From Aeromicrobium sp. (GTDB taxonomy: Bacteria; Actinomycetota; Actinomycetes; Propionibacteriales; Nocardioidaceae), in the NCBI RefSeq assembly GCF_023146395.1, contig NZ_JAGLCD010000010.1, positions 1 to 64,000 of the forward strand: a stretch of 64,000 nucleotides of DNA, read 5' to 3'. The first letter of the stretch is position 1, and each line of letters begins with the position of its first letter. Made by a program: the position numbers and the translations under genes. The notes under the pieces were generated by a model that was not told the origin of the DNA, searched no databases, and saw nothing but the letters and a program-made list of their open reading frames with translations. Below, in pieces: positions 1 to 8,249 of the stretch.

Positions 1-25
1 CAACGTGACTGGACATCACACCTAG
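1..25 (+). mobile_element. Right end of an IS481-family element, cut by the window edge
   Basis: Bases 1-20 match bases 63106-63125, the right end of the complete IS481-family element in this window, at 18 of 20 positions and in the same orientation. Both contain GGACATCACA at the outer end. The reading frame from base 2 gives N-V-T-G-H-H-T then a TAG stop at 23-25, close to the N-L-P-G-H-H ending of the transposase at 62135-63130. I infer the last codons of a second, non-identical transposase whose body lies left of the window. Its stop overlaps the stop codon of the ABC ATPase gene on the other strand, so the insertion abuts but does not obviously truncate that gene. Confidence 0.6.
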
Positions 26-774
26 TTCGCCTCGTAGGCGTCGACGACCTCGTCGGTCGGGCCGTCCATCACGACGCGACCCCGCTCGATCCAGATCGTG
101 CGGCTGCAGGTGTCACGGATCGACCGCATCGAGTGGCTCACGAGGAACACCGTGCCGGCGTCGTCGCGGATCTCGCGGATGCGGCGCTCGCTCTTCTCCC
201 GGAACGCCTTGTCGCCCACGGCGAGCGCCTCGTCGACGACCAGGATGTCGTGGTCGCGGGCCGCCGCGAGGGCGAACTTGAGCCGTGCGGTCATGCCGGA
301 GGAGTACGTGCGCATGGGCAGGTCGATGAACTCCTCGAGCCCGGCGAAGGCGACGATGTCGTCGTGCCGGTCCTCGATCTCCTGCCGGGAGAAGCCGAGC
401 GCCAGGCCCCCCAGGACGATGTTGCGCGATCCGGACAGCTCCTTGACCAGGGCCGCGCCGACGCCCAGCATGCTGGGACGCCCGGCCGCCCGCACGGTGC
501 CCCGGGTCGCCGGGGTCAGACCGACGATCGCGCGCATCAGGGTCGACTTGCCCGAGCCGTTGGGACCGATCACGCCGATGCTGTCGCCCTCGCGGACGAC
601 GAGGTCCACGCCCCGCAGCGCGTGGACCGTCCGGGTGCTCCGCCCGCGGTGGAGCAGCCCGCCGCGGGCGTCCACCGCCGCAGCGCGCTTGCCGGTCGCG
701 AGGACCCGGTACTCCACGTGCAGGTCGTCGACCACGACGACGGGTCGCCGGGCGGAGTCAGTCGGTGCGGCCAT
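22..774 (-). CDS. ABC transporter ATPase, polysaccharide/teichoic acid export type
   Basis: Nucleotide-binding subunit of a surface-polysaccharide exporter (Wzt/TagH type), about 250 residues, cytoplasmic and expected to pair with the permease encoded just upstream. Visible motifs are the Walker A loop GPNGSGKST, the signature YSSGM typical of this subfamily in place of LSGGQ, and the Walker B run ILVVDEALAVGD, followed by the switch histidine in VSHS. The start chosen is the ATG at 774, giving MAAPTDSARR; the open frame continues upstream but only into permease sequence. It overlaps the permease end by 17 bases, so translation is probably coupled. There is no C-terminal carbohydrate-binding extension as in long Wzt proteins. 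The substrate cannot be told from sequence. Confidence 0.9.
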   Translation of the reverse strand: MAAPTDSARRPVVVVDDLHVEYRVLATGKRAAAVDARGGLLHRGRSTRTVHALRGVDLVVREGDSIGVIGPNGSGKSTLMRAIVGLTPATRGTVRAAGRPSMLGVGAALVKELSGSRNIVLGGLALGFSRQEIEDRHDDIVAFAGLEEFIDLPMRTYSSGMTARLKFALAAARDHDILVVDEALAVGDKAFREKSERRIREIRDDAGTVFLVSHSMRSIRDTCSRTIWIERGRVVMDGPTDEVVDAYEAN

Positions 775-1636
775 AGCGCTCCTCCGCGGACCAGAAGAAC
801 AGGACGCCGAGGACCAGCATCGCGACCGACCACCCGGTCGCGTAGAGCCAGAACTCACCGGGCGCCGCGAAGGCGGGATCGTCGAGGAGGATCCCGCGGG
901 CGAGGGTCAGGAACTCGTGGAGCGGGACGAACGACGCGATGCGGAGCACGAGCGGGTCGTCGGCGAACCGCTGCTCGATGCTGAAGAAGATCCCGGTCGT
1001 GTAGAACGTGATCCGGGTCAGGAACGGCAGGAGGTGCGTCAGGTCGCGCACGTGCACCGTGAGCCGGGCCGCGATCAGCGCGAGGCCGGTGTTGAACAGG
1101 AAGAACAGGGCCGTGAGCGGCACGAGCAGCAGCCAGTCCACCTCCACCGGGTGGCCGAGCGCCGCGACCGCGACGACCATGATCGCCAGCATCGGCACGA
1201 ACTGCAGCAGTCGCTGCACGACCACGGCGACCGGCAGGGCCATCCGCGGGAACGCGAGGCTCTGCACCAGGGCCGTGTTGGCGGTGATCGACTTCGCCCC
1301 GCTCGTGAACGAGGTCGCGAAGAACTCGAACAGGAATACGCCGATCACGAGGAACTCCACGAAGTGGGGCGGCCGCCCGCTCGCGAGCAGGACGCCGAAG
1401 ATCGTGCCGTAGAGCCCGGCGTTGAGCAGTGGTTTGAGGACCACCCAGGCCATGCCGAGGCGGTTCTGCTGGTTCTCGGCCTCGATCCGGAACCGGGCCA
1501 GGGCGGCGATGAAGGAGCGGCGCTGCCAGACCTGGCGGAGGTACGCAGGCAGGGTCGGCCGGCCGCCCACCAGGGTCAGCGGTTCCGGACCTGGCGTCGT
1601 CGCGGTGACGAGCGCGTCACGGTCGGTGGTCACCAC
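758..1636 (-). CDS. ABC-2 type transporter permease, polysaccharide export
   Basis: Integral membrane subunit of the exporter formed with the ATPase at 22-774. The 292-residue protein has about six hydrophobic segments after a cytoplasmic N-terminus of roughly 60 residues, the usual layout of the Wzm/TagG family. The region around residues 30-60 (LRQVWQRR, then FRIEAENQQNRLG and a WVVLKPLLNAGLYG stretch) resembles the conserved first helix of this family. It is the first gene of the two-gene unit and is separated by 24 bases from the TIGR03089 gene upstream, so the whole minus-strand block from 3006 to 22 may be one transcript. The cargo (teichoic acid, O-antigen-like glycan or galactan) is not determined. 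Confidence 0.88.
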   Translation of the reverse strand: MVTTDRDALVTATTPGPEPLTLVGGRPTLPAYLRQVWQRRSFIAALARFRIEAENQQNRLGMAWVVLKPLLNAGLYGTIFGVLLASGRPPHFVEFLVIGVFLFEFFATSFTSGAKSITANTALVQSLAFPRMALPVAVVVQRLLQFVPMLAIMVVAVAALGHPVEVDWLLLVPLTALFFLFNTGLALIAARLTVHVRDLTHLLPFLTRITFYTTGIFFSIEQRFADDPLVLRIASFVPLHEFLTLARGILLDDPAFAAPGEFWLYATGWSVAMLVLGVLFFWSAEERYGRTD

Positions 1637-1660
1637 GCGACGGGACGCTAGGGCCCGGAG

Positions 1661-2338
1661 TCAAACAGTCGGGGTCCAGACGGTGGCCTGCTCCTGAACG
1701 GCCGCGCGCTCGACGGCCTCGGGGTCGCCCCCGCGGCAGAGCACGAGCGAGCCGCCCCCGAGGCATGCGGCGACCAGGAGCCCGACGTCGCGCACGACCT
1801 CGCCCTCGGTCAGCACGAGCCGTCGGGGGTCGGGGGGCGTGGCGAGCAGGTCGGCGTGTGTCGCCGCCAGGCCCGGGAGGTCGACGGCCGCGTCGTCGGG
1901 GGAGGGGAAGTTCGTCCCGAGGTAGAGGTCCGGGTGGCCGGGGACCTCGGCGCCGATGTCCCAGAACCCGGCCGGTGGTTGCGGAAAGCGGACGCCGAAC
2001 GGCAGGAGCGCCGACGCCACGCGATCGGGCTCGTCGGCCGCGAGATCGGGTCCCGTCACGGCGATCCGTGCATCGTGCTGCACGACGACGGCCCCGACCT
2101 GCCAGGCCGAGAGCAGCCAGACCAGGCGCAGCCAGTGGCTCGGCAGGCCGATCCGCAGGCGGGTGCCGATCTCGACGTCGAGCTCGTCGTTGAGGAAGTT
2201 GGCGGTCTTCGCGACCCAGTTCGCGGTCGTGACGCCGCTGAGCTCGACCCGCTCGCCGGTGTCGAGGTCGTAGTAGGTGACGAGGGGCGACGTGGGGCGG
2301 TCGACGTGGGCCGCGAGGTCGACGAGGGTGCGGGTCAT
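1661..2338 (-). CDS. TIGR03089 family protein (acyl-CoA-synthetase-like, N-terminal type)
   Basis: A 225-residue protein resembling the N-terminal part of AMP-forming acyl-CoA synthetases. Such proteins form the actinobacterial TIGR03089 family, of unknown role. The text runs from MTRTLVDLAAH through a LVTYYDLDTGERVELSG strand pattern and WVAKTANFL, like the first subdomain of adenylating enzymes. The ATP-binding TSGTTG-like loop and the C-terminal lid are absent, so adenylation activity is unlikely. The start is the ATG at 2338, which overlaps the stop of the CofD-like gene by four bases (ATGA). A much longer open frame extends upstream, but its translation is low-complexity shadow sequence and I rejected it. 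The assignment rests on memory of the family. Confidence 0.7.
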   Translation of the reverse strand: MTRTLVDLAAHVDRPTSPLVTYYDLDTGERVELSGVTTANWVAKTANFLNDELDVEIGTRLRIGLPSHWLRLVWLLSAWQVGAVVVQHDARIAVTGPDLAADEPDRVASALLPFGVRFPQPPAGFWDIGAEVPGHPDLYLGTNFPSPDDAAVDLPGLAATHADLLATPPDPRRLVLTEGEVVRDVGLLVAACLGGGSLVLCRGGDPEAVERAAVQEQATVWTPTV

Positions 2339-3006
2339 CGGGGGGCGGTGACCGCGCGCAGGACCTCGGCGACGCCCGCGTCGGCGACGTCGACGAAGCG
2401 GGCCTCCGGCACCTGCGCCGCGATGGCCTCCACGGCGTGGCGCAGGACCGGGTCGGCCCCGTGCACCGCCACGGTCGTCTCGTGCGACGCCCGGACCGCC
2501 TCGACGACGCGGTCGGTCACGCCCCAGGTCAGCGCGACGACCGCGGGCTCGGGGGCGTCGCCCTCGGGCAGGCCGGCGTGGAACTCGTCGTGGTGCACCG
2601 CGCGCGAGCCGTCGTCGTCGGTGACGACGTAGCGCATCTCGCCGCGGTCGTCGCTGAGCGGGAGCAGGGTGAATCCCAGGTCGCGGCGCGCTGCCAGCGC
2701 GCTGACGGCGTCGGTCAGCGTGAAGTCGGCGTGGAGCAGCTCGGTGCGCATGATCCGCAGCGCGACCTCGTCGTCGTGCGCGCGCTGCCACGCCGCACCG
2801 AAGGCCAGCTCCTCGAGCGCCCGGGCGACCCCGTAGGTGGGTTCGTGGGCCGGGTCGGTGAGGAAGGCGTCGATGTCGGGGGAGCGCTTCAGGCCGTCGG
2901 CCCAGGAGTCTCGGGTCGTGGGAGCGACGACCGTGAGCTCGCACCGATCGGCGAGCTCCCGGGCGAGGCCCGTGCCGGCGGCACCGGCGAGCAGGACGAG
3001 TCGCAT
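2335..3006 (-). CDS. CofD/FbiA-like protein, shortened and diverged
   Basis: Related to 2-phospho-L-lactate transferase (CofD/FbiA), the enzyme that joins the side chain to the deazaflavin in coenzyme F420 synthesis. Recognisable elements are an N-terminal MRLVLLAGAAGTGLA strand-loop, the SPDID segment near residue 45, RTELLHADFTLT near 90, and LLPLSDD near 120. The protein is about 223 residues against about 310-330 for active family members. The glycine-rich loop (usually LxGGxGG), the NTGDD-like motif and the SPIxxGxxxKGP C-terminal region are not present. I infer a non-catalytic relative. Its place next to whiB2 matches fbiA in mycobacteria, but no fbiB follows. Starts at 3006 or 3015 are both possible; 3006 gives a compact Rossmann start. 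Confidence 0.6.
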   Translation of the reverse strand: MRLVLLAGAAGTGLARELADRCELTVVAPTTRDSWADGLKRSPDIDAFLTDPAHEPTYGVARALEELAFGAAWQRAHDDEVALRIMRTELLHADFTLTDAVSALAARRDLGFTLLPLSDDRGEMRYVVTDDDGSRAVHHDEFHAGLPEGDAPEPAVVALTWGVTDRVVEAVRASHETTVAVHGADPVLRHAVEAIAAQVPEARFVDVADAGVAEVLRAVTAPR

Positions 3007-3071
3007 GACACCCATCGTGCCGCAACGTCAGCGCGACACGCCGTCGAGGGGCTGAATCTTGACCATTCGGC

Positions 3072-3100
3072 TTGACGTGTGGCAGTTGAGGGACTGTAAT
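3072..3100 (+). promoter_or_regulatory. whiB2 promoter, probably leaderless
   Basis: TTGACG at 3072-3077 and TGTAAT at 3095-3100 are separated by 17 bases, a good housekeeping sigma factor match. Only seven bases lie between the -10 box and the chosen ATG at 3108, so the transcript would begin at or near the start codon. An alternative ATG sits at 3104 in another frame. Confidence 0.65.
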
Positions 3101-3107
3101 CACATGC

Positions 3108-3362
3108 ATGTCATTCGATCTGGGCCTACCGGTGGGCGATACCGAGGAACTCCTGTGGCAGGAGCGCGCCCTGTGCGCCCAGACTGATCCCGAGGCGTTC
3201 TTTCCCGAGAAGGGTGGGTCCACCCGCGAGGCCAAGCGCGTCTGCCTGACGTGCGACGTCCGCAGCACCTGCCTCGACTACGCACTGGAGCACGACGAGC
3301 GCTTCGGCATCTGGGGCGGCCTCTCCGAGCGCGAGAGGCGCAAGCTCAAGAAGCGCGCCTGA
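3108..3362 (+). CDS. whiB2: WhiB-family iron-sulfur regulator, WhiB2/WhmD type
   Basis: Small cytoplasmic transcription factor of 84 residues that holds a [4Fe-4S] cluster. The four cluster cysteines are C23, C46, C49 and C55 (C-x22-C-x2-C-x5-C). They are followed by the GIWGG turn at residues 67-71 and a basic C-terminus (ERERRKLKKRA) for DNA contact. Length, motif spacing and the neighbourhood (CofD-like gene on one side; DUF1025, DUF3499 and phosphomannomutase genes on the other) match the WhiB2/WhmD locus, whose members control septation and cell division. The start at 3108 gives MSFDLGL and sits seven bases after a TGTAAT -10 box. It is divergent from the CofD-like gene, and the two share a 100-base gap. 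Confidence 0.93.
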   Translation: MSFDLGLPVGDTEELLWQERALCAQTDPEAFFPEKGGSTREAKRVCLTCDVRSTCLDYALEHDERFGIWGGLSERERRKLKKRA

Positions 3363-3395
3363 GGGGCAACCGCTGGTCCAGTAGTGTCGACGCTC

Positions 3396-6218
3396 GTGGA
3401 CGACGAGCAGGTGATCGCGGCGTGGCGGAGCAGTCCACCCACCGTGGCCGCGGTCCTGGTCAGCCATGACGGAGCGCCCTGGTTGCCCAAGGTTCTGGCT
3501 TCCCTGGCGGGGTTGAGCCACGCCCCCACGGCCTGGCACGCCGTCGACGTCAGCTCGACCGACGGCTCGGCCGAGCTGCTGCGCCGTTCCTTCGGTGGCG
3601 AGCGCATCACGTACGCACCGTCGGGCACGGGCTTCGGCCAGGCGGTCCGGCTCGGCCTGGCCGAGCTGCCCCGCACCGACTGGATCTGGCTGCTGCACGA
3701 CGACCTGACGGTGACGCCGGGCACCCTCGCGGGCCTGCTCGACGAGGCCACCGCGTCCGACGACGTCGCGATCGTGGGTCCGAAGATCCGCGAGTGGCCC
3801 TCGCTCCGCCGTCTCCTGGAGGTCGGACTCACGCTGTCCGGCACGGCCTCGCGGGAGACCGGCCTGGAGACGGGAGAGCCCGATGCGGGCCAGCACGACT
3901 GGGCCGAGGACGTCCTCGCCGTCAACACCGCGGGCATGCTCGTGCGCCGCGACGTCTGGGACGAGCTCGGCGGCCTCGACCCCGAGCTGCCGCTGTTCGC
4001 CGACGACCTCGACCTCGGCTGGCGGGCCAATCGCGCCGGCTACCGCGTCCGCACGGCACCCGGCGCCGTGGTGTTCCACGCCGAGGCGAGCCGTCGCCGG
4101 GTGCGCGAGCGCAGCGCCGGCGACCCGCCACACCACGAGCGCCGCCGGGCCGAGATGTTCACGGTGCTCGCCAACGTGTCCCGGCGCCGGTTCGCGTGGC
4201 AGTACGTCCGGCTGTTCTTCGGCTCGCTGCTGCGGTTCGTGACCCAGCTGGTCGGCCGGTACCCCGAGGGAGCTGCCGACGAGCTGCTCGCCCTGCGGTC
4301 GATCTACCTCCACCCCGGCCGCCTGAAGAACGCGCGTCGCTGGCGTCAGTCGACATCGCGGCGCCAGCACGAGGACATCGCCCACCTGTTCCCGCCGTGG
4401 TGGCAGCCGTACCAGCACGGGTGGGACGGTCTGGTCGAGACGGTGCGCGCGATGGTGCGCCCGGAGACCACCGAGACGGTCGGGCGACGCACGTTCGCCC
4501 CGGACCCCGAGGACGGCGAGGAGCTCGAGGTCGAGGAGGGCCCCTCGATCTGGCGCCGCCGTCCGTGGCTGACCGCCACGGTCCTGCTGCTCGTCGCGGC
4601 CGTGCTGGCCGCTCGCCCCCTGACGCCGGGCCTGTCCGGCGGCGCCCTGCTCCCGGCCCCGCCCACGACCGGCGGGTGGTGGGACCTCGTGCTGCGCGGT
4701 GCGCAGGACATCGGGCTGCCGTCGCTCGCGCTCGCGCCGCCGTACGTGCTGCTGCTCGGCCTCGGCGCGGTCCCAGTGTGGTTCGCGCCTGAGCTGCTGG
4801 TGTGGGTCCTGCTGCTGCTGGCGCCGGTGCTCGCCGGGCTGACGGCCCACCGGCTCGCGCGACTCGTCAGCAGCCAGCGGCCCGCCCGCATCCTGTTCGC
4901 GGTCTCCTACGCCCTGGTCGTCGCGGCCGGAGGCGCGATCGACCAGGGCCGGATCGGCACGGTCCTGGGGCTCGTCGTCGCGCCGATCCTCGTCAACGTC
5001 GCGCTGCAGCTCGTCACGGTGCCGCACTGGCAGACCGCGCTGCGGCTGGGCATCTGGGTCGCGGTGGGGGCGGCCTTCGCCCCGCTTCTGCTGCCGATGA
5101 CGATCGCGGTCCTGGCGATCGTGCTCGTCGCGCGACGTGGCCACGAGGAGCTGCGCACCCTCGCGCTCCACGTCGGTGCCGCGCTCGGTGTCGCGGCCGT
5201 GCTGCTGGGGCCGTGGCTGGCGCAGCGGGCCCTGAACCCCGTGCGCGTGTGGTGGGACGCCGGTCTCGCCACCGCCGCCGACACCTCGCTCCCCTCGGCC
5301 GTGCTCGGAGGCTGGGACGGGGCCGGATCGGCCCCGGGGTGGATGGGGGTCTCGATCGTGGTTCTCGGCGTGCTGGCCCTCGTGCCGGCGCTGACGCGCG
5401 CCGAGGTGCGCTGGGCGTGGGCCATCGGCCTGGTCGGTCTGGCCGTGGCCGTGCTGGGTCACCTGGTCACCTACGGCACCCCGAGCGGCGAGCTCGGCAT
5501 CACGCCCTCGCTGGCTCTGCCGGCCGGGCTCTTCCTCGGCGCGATGCTCGGTGCGGCACTGCTGGCCTCGGAGGAGCTCGAGTTCCTGCCGCGGCGCCTC
5601 GCGGCCGCGGTCGTCGCGGTCGCCCTCGTCTTCCCGGTGGCCGCCGGCGTCCACTGGCTCGTGCGGGGTTCGAGCGACCCGCTCACCAACGCGTCCAACG
5701 AGATCGTGCCGGCCTACCTGGCCGAGCGTGACGGCTCGACCCTCGTCGTGCGGGGCAGCCTCGACGCCGGCGTGCGGTACACCGTGGTGCGCGGCAGCGG
5801 ACCCGTGCTCGGCGAGGAGGCGATGATCGGCCCCTCCGACACGGCCGAGGACGTCCGGGCCGCGGTCGACCGGCTGCTCAGCTCGCCGTCGGACGAGGAC
5901 GTGCAGGTCCTGCTCGACGCTGGGATCACCGCCGTCTACCTCCCGGATGCCGACGACCGCCTCGCCTCGCGCGTCGACGCGGCCCCGTCGATGCAGCCGG
6001 CCGGCAGCGAGAGCCCCACGTCGCGGGTCTGGACCGTCCAGGGCGACGCCGACGACCCGGCGCGTGACGCGCCGTGGTGGCGGGTGGGTCTGGGGGCCGT
6101 GCAGACCCTCGTCTGGCTCCTGGCGCTCGTGCTCACCGCTCCCGTGCGCCGCCGGCCCGAACCCGAGCCCTACGTCGACGAGGCCGACGACGAGACCGAC
6201 AGCGTGGTGCTGGCATGA
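3396..6218 (+). CDS. Family 2 glycosyltransferase fused to a multi-pass membrane region
   Basis: A 940-residue protein. The first 250 residues are a GT-A glycosyltransferase: TVAAVLVSHDGAPWL near the start, WLLHDDL as the sugar-nucleotide DxD-type motif, and PLFADDLDLGWRANR near residue 205. After an acidic linker near residue 380 come roughly ten hydrophobic segments (about residues 385-750), an extracytoplasmic domain and a last membrane helix close to the C-terminus. I infer transfer of a sugar to an envelope polymer or lipid carrier; donor and acceptor are unknown. GTG at 3396 is chosen because TAGTGT at 3382-3387 lies eight bases upstream, a leaderless pattern; an in-frame GTG at 3384 lies inside that box. 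The stop overlaps the next start by four bases. Confidence 0.85.
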   Translation: MDDEQVIAAWRSSPPTVAAVLVSHDGAPWLPKVLASLAGLSHAPTAWHAVDVSSTDGSAELLRRSFGGERITYAPSGTGFGQAVRLGLAELPRTDWIWLLHDDLTVTPGTLAGLLDEATASDDVAIVGPKIREWPSLRRLLEVGLTLSGTASRETGLETGEPDAGQHDWAEDVLAVNTAGMLVRRDVWDELGGLDPELPLFADDLDLGWRANRAGYRVRTAPGAVVFHAEASRRRVRERSAGDPPHHERRRAEMFTVLANVSRRRFAWQYVRLFFGSLLRFVTQLVGRYPEGAADELLALRSIYLHPGRLKNARRWRQSTSRRQHEDIAHLFPPWWQPYQHGWDGLVETVRAMVRPETTETVGRRTFAPDPEDGEELEVEEGPSIWRRRPWLTATVLLLVAAVLAARPLTPGLSGGALLPAPPTTGGWWDLVLRGAQDIGLPSLALAPPYVLLLGLGAVPVWFAPELLVWVLLLLAPVLAGLTAHRLARLVSSQRPARILFAVSYALVVAAGGAIDQGRIGTVLGLVVAPILVNVALQLVTVPHWQTALRLGIWVAVGAAFAPLLLPMTIAVLAIVLVARRGHEELRTLALHVGAALGVAAVLLGPWLAQRALNPVRVWWDAGLATAADTSLPSAVLGGWDGAGSAPGWMGVSIVVLGVLALVPALTRAEVRWAWAIGLVGLAVAVLGHLVTYGTPSGELGITPSLALPAGLFLGAMLGAALLASEELEFLPRRLAAAVVAVALVFPVAAGVHWLVRGSSDPLTNASNEIVPAYLAERDGSTLVVRGSLDAGVRYTVVRGSGPVLGEEAMIGPSDTAEDVRAAVDRLLSSPSDEDVQVLLDAGITAVYLPDADDRLASRVDAAPSMQPAGSESPTSRVWTVQGDADDPARDAPWWRVGLGAVQTLVWLLALVLTAPVRRRPEPEPYVDEADDETDSVVLA

Positions 6219-7597
6219 GCCGGCGTCGTGCGGTGCAGCGCCGCGCGGGTGCCGACGCGCTGAAGGTGCTGGCCCTGCCGGTCGTGGGCGTGCTGCTGGT
6301 CGCGGTGGGTGTCGTGGTCGGCCCGGCCGAGCAGCCGGCCACCGGTCCGCGCGAGGTGCCGCTGGTCTCCTCGGTCGTCGCCTGCCCGCTCCAGGGTGCG
6401 CTGACCGCGTCCGTGGGCCAGCCGGAGGCGGGCGGCGCGAGCGAGATCACGAGCATCACGGGCGAGGAGTCCGTCACGACCGATCTCGATCCGGCTGCCT
6501 GGACGGCGTCGGCCGGCGCGGGTGACGCCGCGATCGTGCGCCACGAGGGCTCGGCCGGGGGAGTCGCGTACGCCGCCGGGCAGCTGCCGCCCGGCAACGG
6601 TCTGGTCGTGACTCCGTGCCCGCAGGTCGCCGACGACTCGTGGTACCTGGGCGCCGGCACCAGCGAGCGGCATGCGTCGTCGCTCGTGCTGACCAACGTC
6701 GCCGACGTCGTGGGCAGCGTCGACGTCGAGCTGTGGGGGCCAGCGGGTCCGATCGACGCGGTCGACGAGACCGGGATCGTGGTCGAGCCGGGCCAGACCC
6801 GCACGATCGCGATCAGTGACCTCGCTGTCGGGGCCGACGACGTCGCGGTGCACGTGACGCGCACGCGCGGAGCCGTCGTGACGTCGATGGTCGACACCTC
6901 GACCTCGGTGCTGGCGGGGTCGGAGGTGCTGAGCTCGTCCGGCGAGCCGTCGACCGAGACCGTGCTCCCGGGCGTCGCCGCGGCGGGCACCCGGTCGCTG
7001 CTGCTCGCCAATCCCGGCTCGACCGCCGCGACCGTCACGGTCAACCAGACCGGGGCGGACGCCGACTTCGTGCCCGAGGGACTCGACGCCGTGCAGGTGC
7101 CGGCCGGAACGGTGCTGGCGGTGCCGATACCGCAGGCCTCGGGCACCGAGGCCACGGCCTTCCGGATCACCTCCGACGAGCCGGTGCTCTCGGTCGTCCG
7201 CGTGACGTCGTCCGATCGTGACTTCGCGTACGCGACGGCCGCGCCCGCCGTCACCGGTCCGGTCGTCGTCCCGGTCGCCACCGGTCTCGGACCCGTGCGG
7301 CCCGTGCTCCAGCTGCTCGCCGACGACGCCGAGGCGCAGGTCACCGTCGAGGCGTTCGACGCGACGCTGACCTCCGTCGGGTCGACGACGGTCACGGTGG
7401 GCCACGAGGTCCTCGCAGCGGTCGACCTCGCCGATCCCGAGGCATTCGCCTCTCCCGACGTCGCCTACGTCGTGGTGCGATCCGATGCCCCGGTCCACGG
7501 CACCGCCGTCTACCGGACCTCGAACCTGCTCGCGCTGGTCAGCCTCGTGGAGGCGCCCCTCACGGCCCTCGGCCCGAACGTCGAGCCCGGGTTCTAG
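6215..7597 (+). CDS. DUF5719 family secreted or membrane-anchored protein
   Basis: A 460-residue protein of unknown function, starting at an ATG that overlaps the glycosyltransferase stop (ATGA), so the two are translationally coupled. Residues 1-17 are basic, followed by one hydrophobic segment (about 18-40, LALPVVGVLLVAVGVVVG), a signal anchor. The remainder is rich in Val, Thr, Ala and Asp with repeated beta-strand-like stretches and no catalytic motif I can name. DUF5719 genes are regularly found between a GT2 gene and the DUF1025 gene in actinobacteria, and this order is kept here. I infer an extracytoplasmic partner of the glycosyltransferase. The family name rests on context and composition. 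Confidence 0.72.
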   Translation: MSRRRAVQRRAGADALKVLALPVVGVLLVAVGVVVGPAEQPATGPREVPLVSSVVACPLQGALTASVGQPEAGGASEITSITGEESVTTDLDPAAWTASAGAGDAAIVRHEGSAGGVAYAAGQLPPGNGLVVTPCPQVADDSWYLGAGTSERHASSLVLTNVADVVGSVDVELWGPAGPIDAVDETGIVVEPGQTRTIAISDLAVGADDVAVHVTRTRGAVVTSMVDTSTSVLAGSEVLSSSGEPSTETVLPGVAAAGTRSLLLANPGSTAATVTVNQTGADADFVPEGLDAVQVPAGTVLAVPIPQASGTEATAFRITSDEPVLSVVRVTSSDRDFAYATAAPAVTGPVVVPVATGLGPVRPVLQLLADDAEAQVTVEAFDATLTSVGSTTVTVGHEVLAAVDLADPEAFASPDVAYVVVRSDAPVHGTAVYRTSNLLALVSLVEAPLTALGPNVEPGF

Positions 7598-7632
7598 CCA
7601 CGGCAGGTGCGAGGGGCCGATCGGCTGAATCT

Positions 7633-7668
7633 GAGGGGCTGAGGGTGTTCTGGCACCCTCAACCCCTC
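7633..7668. terminator. Hairpin terminator between convergent genes
   Basis: A stem with arms 7633-7647 and 7654-7668 (GAGGGGCTGAGGGTG against its complement, one mismatch) and a six-base loop lies between the ends of the DUF5719 gene (plus) and the DUF1025 gene (minus). It has no long T run, as is common in high-GC actinobacteria. It could serve both strands. Confidence 0.75.
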
Positions 7669-7724
7669 GGGTTGGCCGCTTGTCCCGCTCCACGAGCCCC
7701 GGTTGGGGTGCGCTCGGCGCTGAG

Positions 7725-8201
7725 TCACCTCGGATCCAACGAGTCCGGCGGGACGTGCCAGACCTCGGCCAGGCCGTCGAGCACCGCGTCCCAGACCGCG
7801 TCTTCGAGGTCGGCCCGGCTCGTGCAGCCACGGCTGAGGGGGAGGCGGTACAAGATGAGCCGGGCAGGTGTCAGGTGCTGGGCCACGACGCTGCTCGGGA
7901 CCGGGTCGTCCCACTCCGGGGGGAGCAGCGGAGCCTCCTCCACCACGATGTCGACGTCGTCGGTCTCGCGCACGAAGTGCGGTTCGAGCGCGGCCAGGAT
8001 TTCCGACACGATCCGGTCGAACGCGTCACGGGGGGAGCGGTGCAGCGGAACGCTCGCCGGGGAGAGGGGGCCGGGCAGCGCCAGCGGTCCGCGGGCGCCC
8101 CGGCCTCGGCGGTCGCGCAGTCGCCCGGGTCGTGGTCCGAGAACGATCGGATCCAGCCCGGGGCCGACGAAGCGACGCGTGCCGCGCGGAGGGTGACCCA
8201 C
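7725..8201 (-). CDS. DUF1025 (zincin-like metallopeptidase family) protein, Rv3259 type
   Basis: A 158-residue member of the PF06262 zincin-like family, in the same syntenic slot as Rv3259 of M. tuberculosis. The N-terminal RGRGARGPLALPGPL and the central PARLILYRLPL pattern are the conserved parts. Canonical family members carry HExxHxxG; here the equivalent helix near residue 137 reads WDAVLDGLAEVWHV, so both zinc histidines and the glutamate are missing. I infer a fold-only, non-peptidase protein. It faces DUF5719 across a terminator and is divergent from DUF3499, with 48 bases between starts. The first 30 residues are Arg/Pro/Gly-rich and an internal start is possible. Confidence 0.72.
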   Translation of the reverse strand: MGHPPRGTRRFVGPGLDPIVLGPRPGRLRDRRGRGARGPLALPGPLSPASVPLHRSPRDAFDRIVSEILAALEPHFVRETDDVDIVVEEAPLLPPEWDDPVPSSVVAQHLTPARLILYRLPLSRGCTSRADLEDAVWDAVLDGLAEVWHVPPDSLDPR

Positions 8202-8249
8202 GGTGCGAGCCTAGCCAGCCCCACGCGCGTCGCGAGGTAGTCTCGCCGC

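Noticed and set aside
1661-3268. Long form of the TIGR03089 gene extending to 3268
   Set aside because: The N-terminal 310 residues are Arg/Gly-rich shadow of the CofD-like and whiB2 genes; ATG 2338 with an ATGA overlap is the sensible start.
3126-5654. An 842-codon minus-strand open frame opposite the GT2 gene
   Set aside because: The translation is Arg/Gly/His/Gln-rich low-complexity text without motifs; it is the antisense shadow usual in high-GC genes.
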